NCBI GenBank assembly: GCA_002633005.1
Contig: NMRA01000093.1
Span: forward strand, 378,567-442,566
DNA length: 64,000 nt
Origin: Phoronis australis
Taxonomy: Eukaryota; Phoronida; Phoronidae
Direction: 5' to 3'
Notes under the pieces: model-generated
Databases searched by the model: none
Told to the model about the DNA's origin: nothing
The model's input: only the letters and a program-made list of their open reading frames with translations
Program-made: the position numbers and the translations under genes
Shown here: in pieces, positions 12,101 through 20,735 of the stretch
Layout: every line of letters begins with the position of its first letter
Position numbering within the stretch: the first letter of the stretch is position 1

Positions 12101-15100
12101 AAAAATGGACTTGTTGAAAAGATTTGAACACGGAGATCTATAGAGCAACAACATCAATTGTGAAGTTATTTTATTTGGAATCGCCAATTCCCGTCAAGGC
12201 CTTCCAGTCATTGAATAGAATCAAATGAAATCGAGGCCGGGTGATTGTCATTTTATTACGCTTGAAAGCACCATGTACGCCAAATGGTGGATGTCTGTAA
12301 CCAAATGCTTTCACAGGATGTGCCAATTTTTAGGAAGGGTTGCATACTTTTAAGTAAGTAAGTTAAAAAACTTTCCTCACACCTTCCGAAACATTGCTGC
12401 TTTAGGTTCCCTCATGCGGAAAACACCACATGCACACCTGGTTTAGACGTGTCCCCGTTATACAATTAGTCTTAACTTGTCCGTTACTCAAACCGGAAGT
12501 GACATTACATGAAAACATGGGATTCGTTAACTTTTTGAGATCATGTTTGGCACATAACGCCATAAGCAGGAAATGACTAAATTCTCACATCCCCACAAAC
12601 CACTGATTGAATGGCAAAGGAACAATATCGCTTTCATATGTGTTACGGTGATTGCTCGAAATCACCCGTTACTTCTTACATAACACATGTTGACTGCGTA
12701 GTAAGTTAAACGCTGCCAACCGACAAGAGTTTCCGACCATAGTTGTTTACAATGGTGTACACGAAAATAAATATATAATTATGATACAACGAATGAATAA
12801 AACATGAAAATGATATAATTTATGTTGGGGAATGTCAGTAATCATCTAGAGATGAAAAAGAAAAATATATGTGATATGAAATGTATTTATAAATAAACAA
12901 ATTGAATAACACAAGTAATTAAATAAAACATAAATAGGGTAATTAACTAAATAAATGAATTAAATAAGTAAGTGCATTATGAGTCCCACTGCTCTCAATA
13001 ACATTAAACGTTTAAGGTTGTGTAGGACATTATTGGCGAGTGTGTGCATTTAGTCAAATATATACTAAGCTGCAGATAATAACTCGGTAAAATTATACAT
13101 TTTGTGAAAGTAGCAAGCCTGTGGGATTCATTGTTTTTACTTATACCAATCTACCATTAATTGTGTCATGTGACCATTTCTAAAATTTAGTTAAAAAGAA
13201 AAGAACATTGATAGCGAAACAACAAAATTTAATCATATCTTATTTGATATAAATGTGCATGCACATTGTTATGTTTTTTAAAATATCGTTTCGTTTTCGT
13301 TTCATGCAACTTGAGAGTTTGTTTCTGAAAGTCAATCATATTTTTGATAGCTCCTCATGCGGAAGTGGGTACATAGTAAAACAATTCGTAATACCGTTTT
13401 GGGGAACAATGCATAAAACTCATTGTACCACAATATTAGTCTCGAATGGCCAATACAACCGTGTAATAACCAATATATAGACGCTGAGGTTGGCCAGTAG
13501 AGAAATATATCAAATAAACACAGAAAATCAGGAGCCCCAACTGGGCACAGTTGGCTTTAAACAGTAATTACACACATATCGGGTCCTCAGTAGCTCAGTA
13601 AGAGCTCTAGGCCGGCCATCGTGTAATATCCCATTTAGTTATAATCTCAGTAATGAGATAACATTTTGGTGGGAACCTAGGCCGGTTTCGAACCCGGTCT
13701 GCAAGAGTTTCGGGTCGTCGATTTTGCCTCTACACCACTCAAGAGCTGACTTCATGGAACGTGAAAACAGATTACTTAAATGAGCACGCGCAATAATCGC
13801 ATGTTCAACAAAGGTCATTGTACCGACGTTTATACGCTATATAAAATAAGACGCATAATTTCCATAAAAACGATATTTTAATTCAGTGAAAATTTTCTCT
13901 CATTTTCTGTCACTTGTAAATCACCGATCTCCAATTTGAGTGCGGATATCGTGAGGATCCTTTGGCTTGAGCACTATACTCAGCTACCAGTGGTACCCTA
14001 CTTTAGCAGACGATCTTTTCCCGGTTGAAGCTTAGCGTGATAAAATGTGTAGTAAGCTATAACGGTTGATAAACCTTAATTTATAGATTCACTTTGTTTC
14101 TGTTTTGTTTAAATTTTCAATTGGTTTTGATTAAAAGCATTATTTGACAAAAATAGCTCGGCTTTTCTTAAAAGGTCACGACCTCCGACCCGGGCCTTCG
14201 GCATAGAAAAGCCGAGGCGAGTCGAGAAAGGTAGATCGATTCATTGCAATGTTTCTCGTTCAGTATGTGGTATAAATAGATTATTACATGTTCTAAGTCG
14301 TTATCCCCTTATCTAGAGCCCTCGTAGATTTTGGAGAATTATCGCCCTCGAGGCTAAAGCCCCTCGAGCGATAATTCTCCAAAATCCACGAGGGCTCTAG
14401 AATACGGGGGATAACAACATCGTTATGTAATAATCTTTATGTATCTGAAAGTTTCATATGAATCCGATCCGATGTGTTGCTCTAAAGTTACCCAAATTTG
14501 GACATTTTTCTAGGGTCCTACTCAATCAACCTGACTTTTTTGAAAAAAGAATCGATACCTTTGCGGGTAAATACCTCAGAATCAGAAGGGCGCTTTAGAT
14601 TTATGGGACGTCGTTATTGTTCTTAGTCGTTAGTTTAATATACACCGCCAAAAACGTCGAGTACGGGTCATCTAAGTTGATTTGAGCCACACTGTTCCCA
14701 AATGCCTGGCGCAGCGCCAATTTGTCTTGCGGCAGTTTTGTTCTGAACCGCCCGTAGTCAGTCTACCAAAATCAGCAAGCTTAAGTTTGAACCATGCCCA
14801 AAATATGGCGGCACCCCTTCCTTGAAACTAAGAGGGACTTTTTCAAGCTGAAATGTGCACCGTCTTCATGGTAACCAGGTTTGAGGACACATCCATGTTA
14901 GAAGCTGACAACCTTGCCGAGAGCATGTGGACTAGCTCTTCCTTAAACTTTAAGGGTCTTGTTCAGTTGACTTGGGTGTCGTTACCATGGTAACCATGTG
15001 TTTTCACTGTCAACATCACCAAGCTTGATAACAGTCATGTTAGAAGGCAGGCGACCACTCTCAAATCATTTTAGTGACCCTTAAAAACTCAGGGGAGTTG

Positions 15101-18100
15101 CCAAGCTTGAACGTTGTCATGGTGATCAGGTATTTTGGAACTAAGACAGTATAATAAGCTGCAACCGCCTAGCACCATATAAATTTTTAAGAATTTAAAC
15201 ACTGTTTGCTCTATCAAAGATATACCACTACCAGTAGGATCCTGGAAATTCTAAAACGGTTGGCACGACAAGCCATGTGCACAAACATAGACGTAGCATT
15301 CTAACAGCAGAGAAGTTGCGTGCAGCTAATGCAAAGGATTTGCATAATTCATTAACTAAAATCAAGGACTTATGGCTCGCATGTCAAAAGCCTGTAGCAC
15401 TATTTTGAAAATTCAAAAATAGTTGCCGTGGCAACTAATGCAAAATATAACGTGTTAGGCTACTTCCTCAACATCAGAAAGCTACATAAAATGCATACAA
15501 AAGAATGAAAAGAATAATGAAAATACCGTACAAGACAAAAGTTTTCAGACAAAATGGCACAGAATTTCCCGCCATAGACGGCTGAGCGGAAACTGAATTT
15601 AACGTCGTAGTGATCTCTTTTCATGGCCGAGAATGATGGTGATTTTACAGGAAAGTTGATGGGGTTGCTAAGACACTGTGTATTTAGACTTTTGCAGCCT
15701 TGATAGTTTTCAACAGTAATTTTCGCTGTTATCGGAATTAGTCGTCATGTCTATTACGTTTGTATTGCACTGTGTTTCTGTTCGTCTTTATTACATGTGT
15801 GCCATGATTAGCAGAACCTAAATTCATGTCACATTTTTATAAGTCCAGCAAAATGGTTGTCATGACAGGAGACCTGCATGTTAATAAACAGCATTCAAGG
15901 CAAGGTAGGTGGCACGGCTATAGTGTGCTCACATTGTTTCTAAGGTGGTGCTTTTGCGCTGCTTTTTGGTGTAAATTGCATTCTTTCCACGATACGTTTT
16001 ACTCTATTGTAAGGAGAAGTACGTCACGTGAAAGTATTGCATAGTAAAACTAGTAAAAATATAACGACGAGCGTCGGTACTAAAATGTATTGAAATATAC
16101 CCCTACGTTTCGAGCGATGCGCTCTTTGTCAAGGGTATGATACAGACTGCCGAATAGATGGACATAAATAAAATCGCACTGGTGACAGCATGATGGTATA
16201 TAATGGGTAACATGAACATGTAGTGCTAAATTAACGACATCTGCTCCAACACAATTTCCTGGCGTAGGCTTGCATTAAAATGTTAAGAACAGCAAGCAAT
16301 TTTTTTTAGGAAAAACGCTATTTCGACGTGCACATTCCATTGTAACATTTGCAGCACGACCCGTTTTGTTTTATTATTAAATTCAATATTTCCACGGAAT
16401 GTTTTTGTTATTAATTGTGTTTATCGTGACTGATTCGCAAAAGCACAAGAAAAATAAGTACTCGCCTTATATCCCAAGAAATTATTCGGCCTTAACGTCT
16501 TAAATGTATATGGCCTAATGCATATATTCAGGATGGTTGCATTATTCAGTGTCCCCAGAAAATGCATTGTTTCATCTTTAATTTTGCAGTAGTTGTAAAC
16601 ATTGAGTTTCTTCCTTCCGCACTGCTACAGATGTTAATATTTTACCTTAAATCTTCAGAAAATGCAATATACTCTTTTAATTTTCAACCAATTCCTGCTT
16701 GTAGTGTTGCTTTAGGTCAAGCATTTCAGCCTCGTTACGACATATGGCATGGTAGCATATGCTTACTTGAAGTACACAAGATTTATGAGGATAAACTTGT
16801 GAATGCAGCGAAATCATAAAACACAAGTTCACTGGCAAATTCCGATGCGCCTTGTATTGAATCGTGTGAATCGGAAGTGACTGTCAGAGAGTGTCTTATA
16901 GGTAGTCTTAGAGAGCATTAGTAACTACTTCCTCCACAACCTTGAATAGCTATGTGGGCACCGCTCTATATTTATTACTGCAAAGTTGAATTTTAACATG
17001 GGTTTGCACATTTGTAACACAATTGTTGCGTAATTAAACTTACAAGTTCAGATAATGACCAATCTAAACAAATACCCTGCAATCACATCAATCACGAGTG
17101 GCTTCTCAGGAAGCGGACATACCATAGGTTGGTCTCTGTATGTAACCTTACTTTCCATTAGCTAGTGTAAACCACATTAATCAAACATTAACCAATGAGA
17201 GTTGTGCTTCCTTCATGACCTAAAATGGCCTACTTACATGTAGCTACCTCATTATCACAAGGCAGGCTTAAGAGTAATTCCAACTTAAAGCGTTAACAAC
17301 TTTGTTAATTTGAAATGCTCAGCTTTGCAATCTCTCGGTGATCAGTGATCAGTGATAGTATTCTAGTTTGATTTGCGTCGTTTGCTCGCAGGGTGACTTT
17401 ATCACGAACATTTTATTTAGAAGACTTGTCAAATTCTTGCCAACTGACTACCGGTGATCACACAGTGACTTGGATTGCAGAACACTGTCACGGGTTGACA
17501 TTTGCCAGCCGCCAGATTCAACTAAACATACATTTGTGTTATGCAATTTTAATGCCAAGTGAAGAAAATTGTCTTAATTGGTTTAATTCATTAAATATTT
17601 ATACGTGTTTGCCGCAATTACTTTGTAGTTTCCAATCCATAATCTCTGCCCCCCCGCAAATAGCAGTTACGGAGTAGGTTTAAAAATGGGCACTCGGTAC
17701 TTCCGGTCATGTGATGAGTAATTGGTGCAATCATTGACATGTACTTCTCACATCACCTATAGTGGTCTGGTAACTGAATTGTGTGTACGCACACTGGAGT
17801 CCGTAATGATAGGAATATATAAAATCTACCTCGCCCCCTGTATGAAACTGAAAGATAACGAAAACGCACACAAATCATAACAAACGCGTGAACTAGTATC
17901 TTTATTTCATGGTGATGACTGAGTGCTCTCCTGTCAGGCTCACTCTTGTATTGAATGAATAATAGCAAAGACCTAAAGTAAAGCCCTTGCTCCGACTTTG
18001 TCCTCGACAGATGTTCCGACACCGCTTCTCGAGTAAAAAAGACGTTCAAGAAGCCAAACACGACTGTCGGAGTGTATGAGTAGTGTTCAAAATTTTGTCG

Positions 18101-20137
18101 GCTTGTTCACATGGCTGCAACTGTCCATGAGACTTTTCACCCGACACTGTGCTGTGTTCTCGGCAGAAGGGGGCTAATCCGTTGTCTCGAACTGTTCACG
18201 GTGTTTACGTTCAGCACGCTCATTACTATCCGCAGATAGTAATCACTCGATCGTCATCTTACCTGTGTAAACTGTCGAAAACGAGCAACGCAGCGACAAA
18301 ATTTATGTTTTAGTTCAATTTTACGTCAAAATGAAACAAACATGTAAGAAATTCATACGAACAAAGATGGAAAATCATGAAGAATTTGTCGACATCGATA
18401 GCCAGCTGTCAAATCGGTAAACTAAGTCATCCTTCTTATACGTGTTACATGGTAAAGAGTAACGCATAAATTTCATACACTAATAAGCCAGCAGTATTCG
18501 TGAAAAAAACAGAAAATGTAGGATGAAGCATATGCGGTTTTAAGTAGTGATTGCACTAGTTAGGGGCATAACTGTAGCATTTTCTGTCAAGGCCTTTTCA
18601 AAATGTGGTTCTCATCAAAAAGATGGTTTGTCAATGACTTTAGTCATAAAAATCTTTGTATAGATATCAGTTCCAGATACTCATTAAAGTACTTTTCTCT
18701 TTAGATGAACCTATACCGAGCTGTTACATTTGCCGCCCTCACTGTTTGTTAAGAAACTCTAAACCTTGATTATTCAATTACAATATCTTCAAACAACGAT
18801 TTTTCCAGTCGCAAGTAACAAAAACGCCGGACATTATATACACCATTAACAATTTCGATTAAAAGGTTTACGTTCCATTCAAACGTGAAATGTTTCACCA
18901 ATATTTGCTTCACTTTTACCATTTATTACGCAGGGCATGTGTTAAACACGTAATAATACCGTGTATGCATGGACAACAATATGTTCTTTTTGTTTCGAAG
19001 TTTATACCCTGCAAAAAATGGAAACGATGAAAAGTCACGTGATTCCAACGGTGCGCGACATCTCGCGTTTTACAGAGATGTCAGGAATTTAAAAGATTTC
19101 ACGGCCGCGCCAGGTTAGTCTGCGGAATTTGGTTTCCGGGTATGGTACCCTCGTATGTACTGTTTTCGGCGCGGGGTGGGGCTTTAGGGGGCTAAGTATG
19201 GAACTTGGGGATTTCGTGTTTCAGTTGCTGATCCGCGGGGACTGGGAGTTAGGGGATCGGAGGTGGAATTCAGATACGCTTCCCTGGAATCGTCTCCTCC
19301 TCCAGAATGACGACATCGAAGTGGCCCAAAGAGATTTTAGTTTGATAATCGTGCACAAAAAGTCCAGTGTACAAACCCATTAATGTTTTAAGCAATTAAC
19401 TGTGAGTCACAGTAGGTCTAGTCGAGGCAGTCAAACACAGGTGCACAAATACATCCGGGAACTCGGTGACTGTCGGTCCATATATTGCTGCAGGACATCG
19501 AGCCCGACAGAATTTTCACCTGGAGTCACCGGCCGTATTGTTTACAGCGTCCGTTCACTGAGTTAGAGGTACGATTGCGATTTCATTTTTTCAAAAGACC
19601 GAATTCTGCCGATTGTGCGGATTAAGAGAGCAGGCAGACCATTTACGACTAATCCGGTCTATGTTTTTTCCTCCATCCCATTGTCGGGTGTGCAAACGTC
19701 ACAGCATCTTAAAGAGCTTAGACATAAATTTTCTGTATACGCAAATTTCCACGCCGTTTCGGAAATCAGCGTTCTCATGTCTTTTAACTAGCAGAGCTCT
19801 TGTAGCTATCGAACTTTTCAAGTAGGCAAAATTATGATGTTTGACACAATCCATGCCCTTGTTAGGAGTCGCTTTTTGGTCACTCGTACAATGTTCAATC
19901 GTTTTATTCGAAATAATGTTTAAAGTACCTACCTACGGTTGTAATGAGCATGTTGTCAAGAAACAACGCAACGAATACAATGAACAGGACCAGCTTCCTC
20001 GATGTCCGGACGGACTCCAAACAACCCCTCCATGTAAAATCCTTGCAGAACGCTTTACACTTCTGGTACTGAGCGTCCGCCTTTTCCTTCGAAGAGTCGC
20101 AAATCGCGCCCATTTTCTCTTTAGCGGTGCCTAACAT
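37..20137 (-). CDS. SLC18-family vesicular amine transporter (VMAT-like), N-terminal half, five exons
   Basis: The product is a major-facilitator proton/amine antiporter of synaptic or secretory vesicles, loading monoamines into the lumen in exchange for protons. The model joins 20137-19933, 10485-10083, 7125-7067, 1289-1206 and 129-37 (205, 403, 59, 84 and 93 nt). Every junction has an AG acceptor and GT donor, and all codons split across exons join in frame. Recognisable family blocks in order are [16 protein letters not shown] (TM1 with its conserved Asp), [15 protein letters not shown] (TM2 with the conserved Lys), [14 protein letters not shown] (MFS motif A loop), [15 protein letters not shown] (TM4) and [16 protein letters not shown]. 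The serine-rich CSS and GMGM blocks resemble VMAT more than the acetylcholine transporter VAChT. About 281 residues are encoded here; family members are about 500 residues, so the C-terminal half lies beyond base 1. Which monoamine is carried cannot be read from this half. Confidence 0.93.
130..1205 (-). other. VMAT-like intron 4
   Basis: 1.1 kb of AT-rich sequence between exons 4 and 5. No open frame, repeat or RNA gene could be supported inside it. Confidence 0.8.
1206..1289 (-). CDS. VMAT-like exon 4: TM4
   Basis: An 84-nt exon encoding [18 protein letters not shown] followed by IGSACSSTC. The Arg in LARAVQG is conserved in this family's TM4. Acceptor ctgtattttcag; donor GTAGGT at 1205-1200. 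An alternative GTGTGG donor six bases upstream would break the frame with exon 5, so the GTAGGT site is preferred. The final G joins GC of exon 5 to give Gly. Confidence 0.92.
2540..3480. repeat. Degenerate tandem array, unit about 140 bp
   Basis: Three landmarks recur in the same order: a ttttcggacggattt-like block (2676, 2807, 3090, 3230), a tgccccctagtggcaatttt-like block (about 2560, 2700, 2838, 2970, 3260, 3360) and a gtttgcctctgtatctt-like block. Spacings cluster around 130-145 bp or twice that. Copies are much diverged. Open frames of 113-138 codons at 2185-3247 lie over this repeat and are probably chance products of it. Confidence 0.7.
4930..5410 (+). repeat. Dispersed repeat copy (partner at 42740-43800)
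   Basis: Blocks such as cagtgaatgtggtttgtttg, acttgctcggctgtagctgc and gtgaaaagggccgattttgc recur, diverged and in inverse orientation, at 43570-43800 and 42740-43010. No protein family is recognised in any frame, and its TE class is unknown. Confidence 0.65.
5581..6396. repeat. Large inverted repeat, arms about 317 bp, 180-bp spacer
   Basis: The left arm (5581-5897) and right arm (6078-6396) are reverse complements with scattered mismatches and small gaps. Shared blocks include ggtatacaactgctatccaa, catcaacacgttcact and gcatgctcacaagg. The spacer is 5898-6077. Open frames over the arms (5467-5957, 6132-6413) match no known family. It lies in a VMAT-like intron, so transcription of that gene would put both arms in one RNA able to fold into a long hairpin. 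Confidence 0.85.
6500..6712 (-). repeat. SINE-like repeat with tRNA-like core, copy 1
   Basis: On the minus strand a tRNA A-box-like stretch (aactcagtggctaaggcgac) is followed about 50 bases on by a B-box-like gggttcgaatacgg. The flanking block ttgttgaacatgcg is shared with the copy at 13640-13830, as are accaacaaaatg-type bases beyond the B box. The core lacks a clear cloverleaf, so it is called a repeat and not a tRNA gene. Confidence 0.55.
6929..6975. repeat. 47-bp palindrome
   Basis: Arms accaagctcat...aaatttcagat and its reverse complement, with one unpaired base and a one- to two-base centre. It forms a strong hairpin. No stop or T-tract suggests a terminator. Confidence 0.8.
7067..7125 (-). 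CDS. VMAT-like exon 3: motif A loop and TM3
   Basis: A 59-nt exon, too short to stand out as an open frame. It was found by searching the intron for the residues expected between GPLTNR and the TM4 exon. It reads (R)[19 protein letters not shown], matching the RIGYPIPIFAGF-type block of VMATs. Acceptor ttttatttcag, donor GTAAGT. Its 5' base completes an Arg codon from exon 2 and its last base begins an Ile codon completed by exon 4. Confidence 0.9.
8949..8988. repeat. Perfect 19-bp-arm palindrome, 2-nt spacer
   Basis: cacagtgctacgaaaggta, then gg, then its exact reverse complement. It abuts the satellite patch at 9020-9330. Confidence 0.9.
9020..9330. repeat. Second patch of the 140-bp satellite family
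   Basis: About two to three units with the same landmarks as 2540-3480: gccctgtagtggcaatt near 9030, tttcggacggatct near 9245, and tcctaatggcaatttg near 9270. It lies immediately right of the 8949-8988 palindrome. Confidence 0.6.
10083..10485 (-). CDS. VMAT-like exon 2: glycosylated luminal loop 1 and TM2
   Basis: The largest exon found. It follows a strong acceptor (tgttttgtatttcag) and ends at a GTGAGTAA donor. It starts with the end of TM1 ([10 protein letters not shown]), then about 90 poorly conserved residues forming the large luminal loop typical of this family. The loop carries five N-glycosylation sequons (NRT, NST, NST, NSS, NIT) and two cysteines; in mammalian VMATs a loop-1 cysteine takes part in a disulfide. 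The exon closes with [18 protein letters not shown] (TM2) and GPLTNR, the start of MFS motif A. The Lys in FASK corresponds to the charged TM2 residue of VMAT2. Confidence 0.93.
11235..11400. repeat. Short-period tandem array (aataattactttacgccgc-like)
   Basis: Six or seven degenerate units of roughly 20-30 bp with the core aataattactttacgc. The first unit is partly in inverse orientation (gcggcgtaaagtaattatt). Confidence 0.75.
12760..12980. other. AT-rich low-complexity tract
   Basis: Runs of aaataaat- and ataaaataaa-like sequence in the large first intron. No gene signal. Confidence 0.6.
13640..13830 (-). repeat. SINE-like repeat with tRNA-like core, copy 2
   Basis: Same layout as copy 1: a ttgttgaacatgcg block, then a ttgagtggtgtagaggc A-box-like stretch, then gggttcgaaaccggcc (B box) on the minus strand. 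The two copies sit about 7 kb apart in different introns of the same gene. Confidence 0.55.
14155..14215. repeat. Small inverted repeat ctcggcttttct / agaaaagccgag
   Basis: 12-bp perfect arms about 40 bp apart, just upstream of the 14278-14441 hairpin. It may belong to the same insertion. Confidence 0.5.
14278..14441. mobile_element. Palindromic foldback MITE-like element
   Basis: Outer arms agattattacat / atgtaataatct. Inward, cgttatcccc pairs with ggggataac, and then a nearly perfect 40-bp pair (ctagagccctcgtagatttt with its complement, gagaattatcgccctcgagg with its complement) surrounds a short loop. The whole 164 bp folds back on itself. No target duplication is obvious. Confidence 0.7.
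16060..16250 (-). mobile_element. Probable Penelope-like element 3' tail
   Basis: On the minus strand the sequence reads cttgacaaagagcgcatcgc followed by tcgaaacgtagggg. This aag..gc..cgaaacgt layout is typical downstream of Penelope-like ORFs, where a stem containing the CGAAACGT motif lies near the 3' end. No reverse transcriptase or GIY-YIG coding sequence could be read next to it. Confidence 0.4.
19933..20137 (-). CDS. VMAT-like exon 1: start codon, cytosolic N-terminus and TM1
   Basis: Start chosen at the ATG at 20137 (purine at -3). The frame upstream reaches a stop with no earlier ATG; a second in-frame ATG lies 8 codons downstream (20113). The first ~45 residues are hydrophilic, with many Lys and Ser and several Cys. 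Then comes [18 protein letters not shown], the TM1 helix with the conserved membrane Asp. The exon ends in phase 1 at a GTAGGT donor (19932-19927), and the joined codon gives Val. A tttcag acceptor just upstream (exon would begin at 20203) suggests the 5' UTR is itself spliced, but no upstream exon was identified. Confidence 0.88.
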
Positions 20138-20203
20138 CTCGCTATTCTTCCGTCGTAAGTAATCAAATAAACCTTCCAAGAAAACCAGTCGCCTTCAACT
20201 CCA

Positions 20204-20640
20204 CTGAAACATAAAATTTACAAAACTAAACAATCGTCTCAAACATAATTGCATGAAATTTGAAATTAAAATTTACCTACTCTGTGATACTTACAGTAAT
20301 TTCCTCGCATCTGATCAAATTATATGCTCTTCGACTGCAAATGACTTCTCGATTTCTTGACCAGCGTCAGTTCTACGATTGTGATGAGTAGAATATCGAT
20401 TGTGCACAGCGAGAGACACGATTGATTGCTTTAAAGGCTGTTCATTACCAAAGCTAATGTCGTATATTGGTATTTAAATAAATGTTATATTGTCCAAACA
20501 GACGGCGTTGCACATTTGATTATAAAGCATTAATCGCGCCAACTCAAAACTCATTTTCTCTCTTTTAGATCAATAACGAGAAAGTTAATTGTCGTTCCTG
20601 ATTGTACACGCAATTGTTAGAATGGGAGAAATTTGTCGTG
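20204..20640. promoter_or_regulatory. Region upstream of the VMAT-like first coding exon
   Basis: Probably holds the 5' UTR or a 5' intron and perhaps the promoter, as it lies upstream on the minus strand. No TATA box or initiator could be assigned with confidence. Confidence 0.3.
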
Positions 20641-20647
20641 AACCTGG

Positions 20648-20735
20648 CACACGCACACACACACACACACACACACACCCACACGCGCACACACACGCGC
20701 ACACACACATACACACACGCGCACACACATACACG
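20648..20735. repeat. (CA)n microsatellite with cg interruptions
   Basis: About 90 bp of ac dinucleotides interrupted by acgcgc and acacat. It produces spurious His/Thr-rich open frames. Confidence 0.95.

Larger units (their letters stand above)
10486..19932 (-). other. VMAT-like intron 1 (9.4 kb)
   Basis: The longest intron. It holds a short-period tandem array (11235-11400), an AT-rich tract (about 12760-12980), a tRNA-like repeat (about 13640-13830), a long hairpin (14278-14441) and a probable Penelope-type 3' tail (about 16060-16250). Base composition becomes richer in G+C and CpG toward 19000-19600, close to the first coding exon. No internal exon was recognised. Confidence 0.75.
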
